Positions 32,983-43,462 of a DNA stretch of 64,000 nucleotides are shown piece after piece. The notes under the pieces are model-generated. The model saw only the letters and a list, made by a program, of their open reading frames with translations, did no database searches and was not told the DNA's origin. The translations under genes and the position numbers were made by a program. The DNA is taken from positions 124,001-188,000 of the forward strand of contig NZ_BMMS01000014.1 of NCBI RefSeq assembly GCF_014646055.1, read 5' to 3'. Numbering within the stretch: position 1 is the stretch's first letter; each line of letters begins with the position of its first letter. The DNA is from Wenjunlia tyrosinilytica. Its GTDB lineage: Bacteria > Actinomycetota > Actinomycetes > Streptomycetales > Streptomycetaceae.

Positions 32983-33112
32983 TAAAGAAAATTCCGCTGT
33001 CCGGCGCCCTGCTGTCAGCGCCGTCAATCATTCCCGCCCCGCCTCCGTGTCCGGCCGATGACGCGCTCCGACCGCCCTTGCCTGCGGTGACCACTCTTGT
33101 CATCGACCCTCG

Positions 33113-33129
33113 GCGACTGAAATAGTCGC
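33113..33129. promoter_or_regulatory. Short hairpin upstream of the PNPOx-like gene
   Basis: GCGACT-gaaat-AGTCGC, a perfect 6-bp dyad 35 bp upstream of the start at 33164. It may be an operator or leader hairpin. Confidence 0.35.
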
Positions 33130-33163
33130 GATGTCGTAGTCAAGCAAGTGAATCGGTTGTTCC

Positions 33164-33871
33164 ATGGCCCATGAAGAACTGAATCGGCAAGTCCGGCAGG
33201 ATCTGCGTGTCACTGACCGCACCAGCCACCGGCGCCTGCGCGAGCAGGGCAGCACCTCGCGCGAAGACCTCGACGCGGTCCTGCGCGCGGGCTTCGTCTG
33301 CCATCTCGGCGTCATTGTCGACAACGCACCGATGGTGGTACCGACCGTGTACGGCGTTGACTTCGTCAGCCGGACGCTCTACTTGCACGGCTCGGTGGCG
33401 AGCCGGAGTCTGGTGCGGGCCCCGGAGAGCACGGTGTGTGTGACGGTGACTCACATCGACGGCCTGGTGCTGGCCCGCTCCGTGTTCGAGCACGGTGTGA
33501 ACTACCGCAGTGCGATGGTCTACGGCGTCCCCCGCCTGCTGACCCACCGCACCGACCGCCGCGGCCTTCTCACCGGGCTGCGCGTCCTCACCGAGCACTG
33601 CGCGCCGGGCCAATGGGAGTACGCCCGAAGGCCGTCGGCCAAGGAACTCGCGGCCACCACTGTGCTGGCGCTGCCCTTGGACGAGGCCTCGGTCAAGCTC
33701 CGCTCGGGTCCTCCGGACGACGGTGACGGGCCGGACGCCCAACTCGGGCTGTGGGCCGGCGTGCTCCCGCTGCGCACGGTGTGGGACGACCCCGAGCCCG
33801 ATCCGGCGCTGACCGCCGGCGTCCGCGTTCCGCCCCACGTCAGCGGCCGGGGCCATCGGACAGCCCCGTAA
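33164..33871 (+). CDS. Pyridoxamine 5'-phosphate oxidase-fold (flavin/F420-type) protein
   Basis: 235 residues. The split-barrel fold begins at VLRAGFVCHLGVIVDNAPMVVPTVYGVDFVSRTLYLHGSVASRSLVR, which matches the PNPOx-like, FMN-binding NimA/Nim-like group, and continues to EYARRPSAKELAATTVLALPLDEASVKLRSG. The C-terminal 50 residues contain WAGVLPLRTVWDDPEPD. The likely role is reduction of nitro compounds or a flavin-bound redox step; the substrate is unknown. The N-terminal 30 residues are hydrophilic. Confidence 0.85.
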   Translation: MAHEELNRQVRQDLRVTDRTSHRRLREQGSTSREDLDAVLRAGFVCHLGVIVDNAPMVVPTVYGVDFVSRTLYLHGSVASRSLVRAPESTVCVTVTHIDGLVLARSVFEHGVNYRSAMVYGVPRLLTHRTDRRGLLTGLRVLTEHCAPGQWEYARRPSAKELAATTVLALPLDEASVKLRSGPPDDGDGPDAQLGLWAGVLPLRTVWDDPEPDPALTAGVRVPPHVSGRGHRTAP

Positions 33872-33942
33872 ACCGGTTGCCCACCCGAGGGGTTTCCTGC
33901 TGCACTTCCGGACGACGAACAGACCGGCCAAGGAGACAGCAC

Positions 33943-34053
33943 ATGCGCGCAGCGTTCATGTCCACCCCGCGAGGAATTTCCACTCACCTTGAGGACATGA
34001 CGCTTGAAGAGCACGCTGAACCTTGGAATCCTGGCGCACATCGACGCCGGTAA
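33943..34053 (+). CDS. Candidate leader ORF overlapping the ribosomal-protection gene
   Basis: 36-codon frame with a better ribosome site than the main gene (AAGGAGACAGCAC before ATG 33943). It runs past the TTG start of the ribosomal-protection GTPase (34004) and stops at TAA 34051-34053. The product (starting MRAAFMSTPRG, ending GAHRRR) has no family. The overlap would couple translation of the two frames, as in leader-peptide control of tet(M)-like genes. Confidence 0.5.
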   Translation: MRAAFMSTPRGISTHLEDMTLEEHAEPWNPGAHRRR

Positions 34054-36043
34054 GACCAGCCTGACCGAGCGGCTGCTCCACACCGCCGGTGTCATCGACG
34101 AGATCGGCAGCGTCGATGACGGCAGCACTCAAACCGATTCCCTGGCGCTGGAGCGACAGCGCGGCATCACCATCAAATCCGCCGTCGTGTCCTTCTCCGT
34201 CGAGGACATGACGGTCAATCTGATCGACACCCCGGGGCACCCGGACTTCATCGCCGAGGTGGAGCGGGTGCTGGGCGTGCTCGACGGCGCGGTGCTGGTC
34301 GTCTCCGCCGTGGAGGGCGTGCAGGCGCAGACCCGGGTGCTGATGCGGACACTGCAACGGCTGCGTATCCCCACGATCGTCTTCGTGAACAAGGTCGACC
34401 GTCGTGGCGCGGACACCGAACGGGTGTTGACGATGATCGCCGAGAAGCTGACCCCCGCGGTCGTCCCGATGGGGTCGGTCGCCGGTCAGGGGACCCCCGC
34501 CGCTGTCTGCACGCCGTACACCGCCGCCGACACCGGATTCACCTCACGGCTGGTCGAACTGCTCGCCGACCACAATGACGCCTTCCTGTCCGCGTACGTC
34601 CACGGCGACAACACGCTCTCCTACCCGCGGCTCCGCGGGGAACTGGCGGCCCAGACCCAGCAGGCGCTGGTTCATCCGGTCCTCTTCGGCTCGGCGATCA
34701 CGGGTGCGGGCGTCGACGCGCTGACCGCCGCCCTGAAGGAGTTGCTGCCCTCGGCGCGAGGCGATGCCGACGGGCCGGTCTCGGGCACCGTGTTCAAGAT
34801 CGAGCGCGGTCCCGCCGGGGAGAAGATCGCGTATGTGCGCCTGTTCTCCGGAACGGTGCGCACACGCGACCGACTGCCGTTCGGCCGGGACCAGGGGCGC
34901 AAGGACCAGGGGCGCAGGGACCCGGAGGTCGGGGGCCAGGAGGGCAAGGTCACCGCGATCAGCGTGTTCGACGAGGGCTCGGCCGACCGGAGCGCGTCGG
35001 TGAGTGCGGGCCGGATCGCCCGGATCCGGGGCCTCGGCGACATCCGCGTCGGCGACACGGTCGGCATCCCCTGGACGAAGGGCCCGGAGCACCGCCACTT
35101 CCCGCCGCCGACGCTGGAAACGGTGGTCGTGCCCCGCCGTCCGGAGGACAAGGGCGCGCTGCACACGGCCCTCACCCAACTCGCCGAGCAGGACCCTCTG
35201 ATCAATCTGCGTCAGGACCGTGTCCGGCAGGAGATCTCGGTCTCGCTCTACGGCGAGGTGCAGAAGGAGGTCATCGAGGCGACGCTGGCGGACGAATTCG
35301 GTGTCGATGTCACCTTCCGCGAGACCACGACCATCTGCGTCGAGCGGCTGACCGGTACCGGCGCCGCCGCGGAGATCATCCACAAGGACCCCAATCCCTT
35401 CCTCGCGACCGTCGGCCTCCGCGTCGAGCCGGCACCGGTCGGCTCCGGAGTGGAGTTCCGGCTCGGGGTGGAACTCGGTTCGATGCCCTACGCGTTCTTC
35501 AAGGCCGTCGAGGAAACCGTCATGGAAACGCTGAGGCAGGGCATCCACGGGTGGCAGGTGCCTGACTGCACGGTCACCATGACGCACTCCGGCTACGCGC
35601 CGCGGCAGAGTCATGCCCATGCCGTCTTCGACAAGAGCATGTCGAGCACCGCCGGGGACTTCCGCAATCTGACACCGCTGGTCCTCGTCAGCGCGCTGCG
35701 TCGGGCCGGCACCGTGGTGCACGAGCCGATGCACCGCTTCCACCTGGAGGTCCCGGCCGACTCCTTCGGGGCACTCCTGTCCCTCCTGGCACGGCTGAGG
35801 GCCGTTCCGCGAGTGGACCCGGTGATGCGGGGGACTTCGTATCTGCTGGAGGGGGACATCCCGGCCGCCCAGGTGCACGAGCTGGAGCAGCGGCTGCCGA
35901 CGCTGACCAGTGGAGAAGGAGTCCTCGAGTCGGCGTTCGACCACTACCAGCCGGTCACCGGCGCCGTCCCGGCCCGGCCGCGCACGGACCACAATCCCCT
36001 CGACCGCAAGGAGTACCTCCTGCATGTCGTGCGGCGAGTGTAG
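34004..36043 (+). CDS. Tet(M)/OtrA-type ribosomal protection GTPase
   Basis: 679 residues, an EF-G-like translational GTPase of the tetracycline-resistance ribosomal protection group. G1 is GILAHIDAGKTSLTERLLH, G2 falls in the QRGITIKS block, G3 is DTPGHPDFIAEVERVLGVLDGAVLVVSAVEG, and G4 is VFVNKVDRRGAD. Domains II-V follow with NPFLATVGLRVEP and MTHSGYAPRQSHAHAVFDKSMSS. The start is TTG 34004, because a TGA lies in frame just upstream; GAGGA is 8 nt before it. An insertion in domain II contains a 15-bp direct repeat (34889-34918). It displaces tetracycline-type drugs from the ribosome in known members; here it may be resistance or a housekeeping paralogue. Confidence 0.9.
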   Translation: MKSTLNLGILAHIDAGKTSLTERLLHTAGVIDEIGSVDDGSTQTDSLALERQRGITIKSAVVSFSVEDMTVNLIDTPGHPDFIAEVERVLGVLDGAVLVVSAVEGVQAQTRVLMRTLQRLRIPTIVFVNKVDRRGADTERVLTMIAEKLTPAVVPMGSVAGQGTPAAVCTPYTAADTGFTSRLVELLADHNDAFLSAYVHGDNTLSYPRLRGELAAQTQQALVHPVLFGSAITGAGVDALTAALKELLPSARGDADGPVSGTVFKIERGPAGEKIAYVRLFSGTVRTRDRLPFGRDQGRKDQGRRDPEVGGQEGKVTAISVFDEGSADRSASVSAGRIARIRGLGDIRVGDTVGIPWTKGPEHRHFPPPTLETVVVPRRPEDKGALHTALTQLAEQDPLINLRQDRVRQEISVSLYGEVQKEVIEATLADEFGVDVTFRETTTICVERLTGTGAAAEIIHKDPNPFLATVGLRVEPAPVGSGVEFRLGVELGSMPYAFFKAVEETVMETLRQGIHGWQVPDCTVTMTHSGYAPRQSHAHAVFDKSMSSTAGDFRNLTPLVLVSALRRAGTVVHEPMHRFHLEVPADSFGALLSLLARLRAVPRVDPVMRGTSYLLEGDIPAAQVHELEQRLPTLTSGEGVLESAFDHYQPVTGAVPARPRTDHNPLDRKEYLLHVVRRV

Positions 36044-36935
36044 GGCCCGTGCCCCGTGCTGCCGCTGCTCGGGAGGGTGTCCAGCAGGTCCGGAAGACGT
36101 GCTTGCTGCTCCCGGCAGGGGTGACATCGCGGTCGCGCCGGACGATGCCCACCTTGTCGCCCCATCCGTCGCACGCCCGGCGCATCCCGGCGTCGGTGTA
36201 CTCGATGTCGACGATGCGGCGGCCGAACGACTTGGTGTAGTCACCGCACTCCCGGTACTGCCCGCACTCCTCCGCCACGGCGAAGTCCAGGCCCAGGGCC
36301 TTGGCGGCCGGGGCGAGTTCGACGGTGTTCTTCTGGCCGACGGCCAGGCGCCGGGCGTGGGAGTGGTCGGCGAGAAGCTTGATGTACCGCTTGGCGTCGT
36401 CCTTCTTCAGCAGCTTCTTCGAGCGGCTGAAGCTGTCGTAGTTGTCGGGTTCGACGGCGTCGAAGCCCTTGGCTGCGCAGCCGTCGATCCAGCCGTTGAC
36501 CTTCTTCGCGATCCGTCGGCGCTTGTCGGCGGTCCTGATGTCGAGCAGCGGCTCGTTCCAGTCCTCGTCGATCACCAGCTTGCCGTCGGCGTCCCTGAGC
36601 AGGAGGTCACGGGCCCATTTGTGACGTTCACCGGGCTGCACCTGGAACGCGTTGACGTAGCAGATGTTGTACAGACCGGACGCGGGCGCCGCCTCGCGGT
36701 CGCGGCTGACGATCCGCACACCGGTGGGCGGACGATAGGCACCGCCGATCTGGTAGTCGAAACGGGCGTGCCGCGGCGGCAGGGTGACCGACGGAGCTCC
36801 GGCGGACCTGTGCGTGTGCGATGCCTTGGTGACAGGCCCCGCCTCGGCCCAGGCGACTCCGAGGACCGCGACGGTCGTGAATGTGGCCGCCGCAGTCAGG
36901 GTCTTGTGGGATGTGGGGACCTGCTTGACAGCCAC
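35955..36935 (-). CDS. GH114-type secreted endo-alpha-1,4-polygalactosaminidase-like hydrolase
   Basis: 326 residues. The start is GTG 36935 with GGAG upstream; residues 1-35 look like a signal peptide (TLTAAATFTTVAVLGVAWAEAG). The glycoside-hydrolase 114 fold follows: RFDYQIGGAYRPP, LYNICYVNAFQVQPGERHKW, IDEDWNEPLLDI, CAAKGFDAVEPDNYDSF and the late VAEECGQYRECGDY and VDIEYTDAG, where acidic residues line the active site. The natural end of the family is near FRTC; here the frame continues about 45 residues and overlaps the 3' end of the convergent GTPase gene by 89 bp. Substrates are likely galactosamine polymers of biofilms or walls. Confidence 0.82.
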   Translation of the reverse strand: MAVKQVPTSHKTLTAAATFTTVAVLGVAWAEAGPVTKASHTHRSAGAPSVTLPPRHARFDYQIGGAYRPPTGVRIVSRDREAAPASGLYNICYVNAFQVQPGERHKWARDLLLRDADGKLVIDEDWNEPLLDIRTADKRRRIAKKVNGWIDGCAAKGFDAVEPDNYDSFSRSKKLLKKDDAKRYIKLLADHSHARRLAVGQKNTVELAPAAKALGLDFAVAEECGQYRECGDYTKSFGRRIVDIEYTDAGMRRACDGWGDKVGIVRRDRDVTPAGSSKHVFRTCWTPSRAAAARGTGPTLAARHAGGTPCGRGDCGPCAAGPGRRR

Positions 36936-37062
36936 CGCTTCGACTCCAACGGTCCATGGACACGACCCGCTCCGGGCCCTCACAGTCAATCGACCGGCGT
37001 CGGCACACGTCAAGCGAGACCAACCGCCGCCACAGGCCGAGGCCCGCTCGAACGGCCGCCTG

Positions 37063-37203
37063 TCAGGCGGCCGACAGGACCACCGTGCTGCACTCCTCCC
37101 GCTTGCCCTTGAAGACCTCGTAGCCGTGCGGGTGCCTCGTCCAGCGGCAGACGGTGCGAGACGGCGAAGCCGGGGTCGATCTCGCCCTCGGTGATCCGGC
37201 CCC
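37063..37203 (-). pseudogene. Remnant of a zinc-dependent alcohol dehydrogenase C-terminus
   Basis: On the minus strand one frame reads RITEGEIDPGFAVSHRLPLDEAP and another HGYEVFKGKREECSTVVLSAA-stop. Joined by removing one G near 37130, these give the C-terminal end of a medium-chain alcohol dehydrogenase (ITHRLPLDxAPxGYxxFxxKxxxxxKVVL). Nothing dehydrogenase-like is readable further upstream, so only about 45 codons survive, broken by a frameshift. Confidence 0.55.
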
Positions 37204-37304
37204 CGGTCTGCCCGCTCTCCCGTGGCGTCCGGGCCGCACAGGATCGGGCGCTACGGTGGGCGGCTCGCACAGCAGGGTTACGACTTCGAGTGAGGTTTCC
37301 GCGA

Positions 37305-39782
<2,478 letters not shown>

Positions 39783-39785
<3 letters not shown>

Positions 39786-39870
39786 CGCCCGGCGCGGACG
39801 GATGACGCCGACGTGCTCTCGTCACGTCGACGTGCTCTCATGACGCCGGCGCATCCATGACGCCTCGCCA
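39783..39870. repeat. Degenerate 17-20-bp repeats starting at the STAND stop codon
   Basis: Units of the type (a)tgacgccgacgtgctctc begin near 39783, 39803, 39822, 39841 and 39858. The copies at 39805-39823 and 39824-39842 share 19-bp spacing. The stop TGA (39783-39785) is in the first unit, and TGA recurs at 39803, 39841 and 39858 in other frames. Confidence 0.7.
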
Positions 39871-40030
39871 GGACGCGGCTGCGTGCCCGGAGGGTTTCGT
39901 AACGCCTTCGGATCGTCGGTCGTCCGGTCGATGTGCCGTCGCGGAGGGCTGAAGCACGCTGACCGCACCGGCTCGAGCCCTCGACCGCGGGGGCCGGCAG
40001 GTGAGCCGGCACCGTCCGCGAGGAGCTGCC

Positions 40031-40750
40031 ATGCCGCACGAGTACGACGATCCGCACGACAGGACCCCCCCACCCCCGGAGGCGAACTCCCGCCGCTCCT
40101 TCATCCGGGCCGGATCCCTCGGAGTGACCTCCGTCGCGCTGACGGCCGCCGGCATGACCGCGGTGACCCCCTCGGCCGCGGCCGACCGGTCACCGGCCTC
40201 GGCCCGCGCGCCACTGGCCGTCACTCCCGCCTGCTCCGGCCATGAGACGCCGGCGGCCACCGAGGGGCCGCTGTTCAAGCCCCGGTCCCCGGAGCGGACC
40301 AATCTCGTCACCCCCGCCATCCGGGGTGTCCGCCTTCACCTGCGCGGCACCGTCCACGACCCGGACTGCAAGCCGCTGGCGGGCTGCCTGATCGAGTTCT
40401 GGCAGTGCGACCAGAACGGGGACTACGACACGACGGGCTTCTCGCTGCGCGGGCACCAGCACACCACCTCGAGGGGCGCCTACGAGCTGGAGACCATCAT
40501 CCCCCGTGACTACTGGGGCCGTTGGGGTCAGCGGGCACCGCACATCCACACCCAGGTCCAGGCCCCCGGCGGACCGGTCCTCGTCACGCAGCTGTACTTC
40601 CCCGACGACACCGAGGCCTACGGCCGGGACTTCGCCGCCCTCAACGCCAGGGACGGACTTCTCAACCGCGCCTGCACCATCACGCTCAACAGCTCCGGCG
40701 GCGGCGCGTACAGCGGGACGTTCGACTTCGTCGTCAAGACCACCGCCTGA
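40031..40750 (+). CDS. Tat-exported intradiol ring-cleavage dioxygenase
   Basis: 239 residues. A twin-arginine signal with RRSFIRAGSLGVTSVAL lies at residues 21-37. The intradiol dioxygenase domain follows: ACSGHETPAATEGPLFKP, the VHDPDCKPLAGCLIEFWQCDQNGDYD block, LETIIPRDYWGRWGQRAPHIHTQVQAPG and LVTQLYFPDD, where Tyr and His residues coordinate ferric iron. Cytosolic members cleave catechol or protocatechuate; this exported form probably acts on extracellular catechols. AGGAG precedes ATG 40031. The downstream WD-type secreted protein is only 74 bp away, across a 14-bp repeat array. Confidence 0.9.
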   Translation: MPHEYDDPHDRTPPPPEANSRRSFIRAGSLGVTSVALTAAGMTAVTPSAAADRSPASARAPLAVTPACSGHETPAATEGPLFKPRSPERTNLVTPAIRGVRLHLRGTVHDPDCKPLAGCLIEFWQCDQNGDYDTTGFSLRGHQHTTSRGAYELETIIPRDYWGRWGQRAPHIHTQVQAPGGPVLVTQLYFPDDTEAYGRDFAALNARDGLLNRACTITLNSSGGGAYSGTFDFVVKTTA

Positions 40751-40754
40751 CGGC

Positions 40755-40810
40755 AGCTCATCCGCGGCCGCTCATCGCAGCACGCTCATCGACGACCGCT
40801 CATCGACGAC
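40755..40810. repeat. Four 14-bp tandem repeats 3' of the dioxygenase gene
   Basis: Units at 40755, 40769, 40783 and 40797 of the form cgctcatcgacgac; the last two are identical. The array starts 5 bp after the dioxygenase stop and ends 15 bp before the next start. The same 14-bp period is seen after the Asp23 and anti-sigma genes. Confidence 0.9.
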
Positions 40811-40824
40811 CTGAGGAATCCCCT

Positions 40825-41988
40825 ATGTCAGTGAGAACAGCACGCGAGGTCGACAAGCCCCGGCGTCGCTTCGTACGGGCGGCGCTGCCGACCGCCCTCG
40901 CCGCTTTGGCCCTGGCGCTCGCCGGGCTGGTGGGGGTGGTGCCGGACTCGGGCGCCGGCCCGGCGCCGCCCAAGGCTTCCACGGTGGCGCGGGCGGGGAC
41001 CTGGCAGCAGACGCCCGTTCCCGTGGAGAAGGGCGACATCACCGCGGTGGCCGCGCTGGGAGAGGACCGGGCCTGGGCGATCGGCTACCGCCTCAAGGGC
41101 ATCTCGGAACTCGAACCCCTGGCCCTGCGCTGGGACGGCGCCTCCTGGACCCAGGAGTCCACCCTGCCCGCGGGCAGCTTCCCGCAGGTACTCGCCGTAC
41201 GGTCGGCCGACGACATCTGGGCCGCCGGAATGGACACCGCGCACTGGGACGGCAGGAAATGGACCACCCGCACCCTCCAGCAGGACACGGCCGGCCGGCT
41301 GTACCCCGATGCCATGGCCACCGGGGCCGACGGCAAGGTGTGGCTGGCGGGCCGGGCGGTGCCGGGCTCGGTGAAGAACGGTGTGCCCGCGATCCAGTCC
41401 TGGGACGGGACCCGCTGGCAGAAGCAGACCCTTCCCGACGTCGGCAAGGGCGAGCTCAGCAGTGTCGTCGTGGTGTCGTCGGACGACGTCTGGGCCGCGG
41501 GTGCGACCTACGCGACCGATGACGAGGCCCAGACCGCGCTCCTGCTCCACTGGGACGGAACCAGTTGGAAGAAGGTCGCTGCCCCGCCGTCCACGGGCAG
41601 GGCGGGGACCTGGTTCGGTGCGATGACCGCGCTCGGGCCCGATGACGTCTGGGCTGTCGGCGGCGCCACCTCGGAGGGCTCCGATCGCCCGTTCGCCGCT
41701 CACTGGGACGGCAAACGCTGGCAGGTGACCCCGACACCGGACGTCGCGGACGGCCGGCTGCGCTCGGTCGGCCGGACCAAGGACGGCGGCCTCTGGGCGA
41801 TCGGCGGCAAGGGGAATGTCTCCACCGCTCTGCGCTGGGACCGGGCCGCCCGGAAGTGGACCAAGGCGCCCGCACCGGATGTCGTCGTCAGGGCGTCCGC
41901 CGTGGTGCCGGACACCTCCGCCCTCTGGACGGTCGGCATCGCCAAGAAGGGCGACCTGGTGCCGAGGATCACCCGGTTCACGGGCTGA
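40825..41988 (+). CDS. Secreted WD/kelch-like repeat protein
   Basis: 387 residues. A basic start and a hydrophobic segment (ALPTALAALALALAGLVGVVP) form an export signal. The mature part consists of about seven repeats of the type LRWDGASWTQ ... DDIWAAG and HWDGTSWKK ... DDVWAVG, each about 45 residues, which predicts a beta-propeller. Such proteins are common in Streptomyces and probably bind polymers or other proteins; an enzymatic role is not evident. GAGGA precedes ATG 40825. A strong hairpin ends the gene. Confidence 0.88.
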   Translation: MSVRTAREVDKPRRRFVRAALPTALAALALALAGLVGVVPDSGAGPAPPKASTVARAGTWQQTPVPVEKGDITAVAALGEDRAWAIGYRLKGISELEPLALRWDGASWTQESTLPAGSFPQVLAVRSADDIWAAGMDTAHWDGRKWTTRTLQQDTAGRLYPDAMATGADGKVWLAGRAVPGSVKNGVPAIQSWDGTRWQKQTLPDVGKGELSSVVVVSSDDVWAAGATYATDDEAQTALLLHWDGTSWKKVAAPPSTGRAGTWFGAMTALGPDDVWAVGGATSEGSDRPFAAHWDGKRWQVTPTPDVADGRLRSVGRTKDGGLWAIGGKGNVSTALRWDRAARKWTKAPAPDVVVRASAVVPDTSALWTVGIAKKGDLVPRITRFTG

Positions 41989-42010
41989 CGAGGGTTGTCC
42001 GATCCTCCGG

Positions 42011-42050
42011 GTCCGGGCGGCGCAGGGCGGGTCCGGTCGGCGCAGGGCAC
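42011..42050. repeat. 20-bp direct repeat, two copies
   Basis: Copies at 42011-42030 and 42031-42050 of gtccggncggcgcagggc, differing at three positions. They lie 22 bp after the stop of the WD-type gene; the second copy forms the left arm of the terminator. Confidence 0.8.
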
Positions 42051-42068
42051 TGCCGCCGACCGGACCCG
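42028..42068. terminator. Strong bidirectional terminator
   Basis: A 15-bp perfect stem (42028-42042 with 42054-42068, centred on GGTCCGGTCGGCG) with an 11-nt loop lies between the convergent WD-type and alginate lyase genes. Confidence 0.85.
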
Positions 42069-42102
42069 GAGGCGCTGCCGGGCACGGAGTGCGCGGATGT
42101 GC

Positions 42103-43326
42103 CTACGGCGTTCCGGCGTGGGTGAGGGTCTCCCAGGCGAGGAAGTAGTTCGCCCCGGCCGGCCGCCTGGCCTCGACCAGTTTCTGGGTCTTGGGCATCG
42201 CGACGCCCAGACGGCCGTGGTAGTGGTTGAACACGATCTCCTGCGTCGGGCCGAGGCCCTTGTGCAGGGTGCCACCGCACAGCCACGACGGGGCAGTGGC
42301 GCCGAGTTCGTAGGCCGCGTGGAACTCCAGGGCCTTGGTCAGCCTGGCCCTGCCCTCCTTGTACAGGTCGACTCCCTGGAGACGGGCGGTCTCGGCGGCG
42401 TGCACGGCGGCGTCGAGGCCCCAGCCGGTGTGGCCGAAGTCGCGGCAGGTCTCCTGAGCGAGACCGTCGGCAAAGACCTTCTGGCCCTGCCAGTAGGCGA
42501 TGAGCTTGTCCTTGGTGTTCTTGTTGCCGCCGGGCGGGGGCTTGGGCAGGTCACCGTCGGACTTGAGGTAGACATAGGCGGGAAGCCGTCCCCGCCACAG
42601 CTTCACGGCCTTGTCGAACGAGGTCCTGTCGTCGAGGAACACGGCGATGCCCATCGCCGCGTCCGTCATGATCAGTTCCCAGTTGCCGTTCTTGTTCGGC
42701 TGCCCCGCGACGAGGATCGGCAGGTAGACCTCGCGCAGCACCTTCTTGAAGCGGTCCACCCGGGAGGCCGGCCAGCCGCCGTTGGTGTGCCGGACGATCT
42801 CGGCGGCACGGGAGAAGGAGGCACCGGCCCAGCCGGTCTGCAGCGGGGCATTGCTGTTGCTGTGCCGCTTGATCGTCGCGGACCAGGCGTCCATGATCTC
42901 GATCGACTTCTTCGCGTAGCGCTTGTCACCGGTGACCGTCCACATCAGGGCGTCGGTGTAGGCCGCCAGCGCGTCGTCGCGCTCGTCCGAGCAGCCGTGG
43001 TTCGGATTGGATCCGGAACCGCACTCGACGTCCGCCCGAGGCCTCGGCTTCCACGACAAGGACGCGTACCGGCTGGTGCGCATGGCGTCGTACGCCGACT
43101 TCCACGGCTGCGATCCCGCCTGGACCTTCGTCCGGACGAAGTCCAGCTGCCCCTTGCCGACGAGCACTCCCGGGTGCTTGAACGCGGCGGACGGCGCGGC
43201 CTGAGTCCGCTCGGGTTCGGACTTGGCGGGTTGCGTCGCCAACGCGGCGGCGCCGGTGCCCAGGAGGCCCAGGGCCAAGCTGGTGGCGAGGGTCAGTCGT
43301 ATCCGGCTTGGAATCATGACCGGCAT
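42103..43326 (-). CDS. Secreted alginate lyase family protein (PL5-like)
   Basis: 407 residues. The signal peptide is residues 1-36 (RLTLATSLALGLLGTGAAALA). The mature protein has the alpha/alpha-barrel layout of the alginate lyase family, with landmarks such as HPGVLVGKGQLDFVRTKV, WTVTGDKRYAKKSIEIMDAW, PLQTGWAGASFSRAAEIVRHT, NWELIMTDAAMGIAVFLDDR, CRDFGHTGWGLDA and FNHYHGRLGVAMPKT, which carry Asn, His, Tyr and Arg residues typical of the active site. It cleaves uronate polymers such as alginate or a related exopolysaccharide. ATG 43326 is used; ATG 43317 (MIPS) is an equal alternative. Confidence 0.9.
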   Translation of the reverse strand: MPVMIPSRIRLTLATSLALGLLGTGAAALATQPAKSEPERTQAAPSAAFKHPGVLVGKGQLDFVRTKVQAGSQPWKSAYDAMRTSRYASLSWKPRPRADVECGSGSNPNHGCSDERDDALAAYTDALMWTVTGDKRYAKKSIEIMDAWSATIKRHSNSNAPLQTGWAGASFSRAAEIVRHTNGGWPASRVDRFKKVLREVYLPILVAGQPNKNGNWELIMTDAAMGIAVFLDDRTSFDKAVKLWRGRLPAYVYLKSDGDLPKPPPGGNKNTKDKLIAYWQGQKVFADGLAQETCRDFGHTGWGLDAAVHAAETARLQGVDLYKEGRARLTKALEFHAAYELGATAPSWLCGGTLHKGLGPTQEIVFNHYHGRLGVAMPKTQKLVEARRPAGANYFLAWETLTHAGTP

Positions 43327-43462
43327 TGGAGCAGTCTCGATGCTGCCCCGTCAATGTTGTCCGTAAGGTTTCCTTACAGTGCCGGGTGACCCGGATCGGC
43401 GCCCCGATCGCGGGGTGACCCGGGATCGGCGGCCCGGGGCCCGAAGTGACGCACATTCGGCA

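Noticed and set aside
34544-36244. Minus-strand frame opposite the ribosomal protection gene
   Set aside because: Antisense shadow; only its far end coincides with the real GH114-type gene, in another frame.
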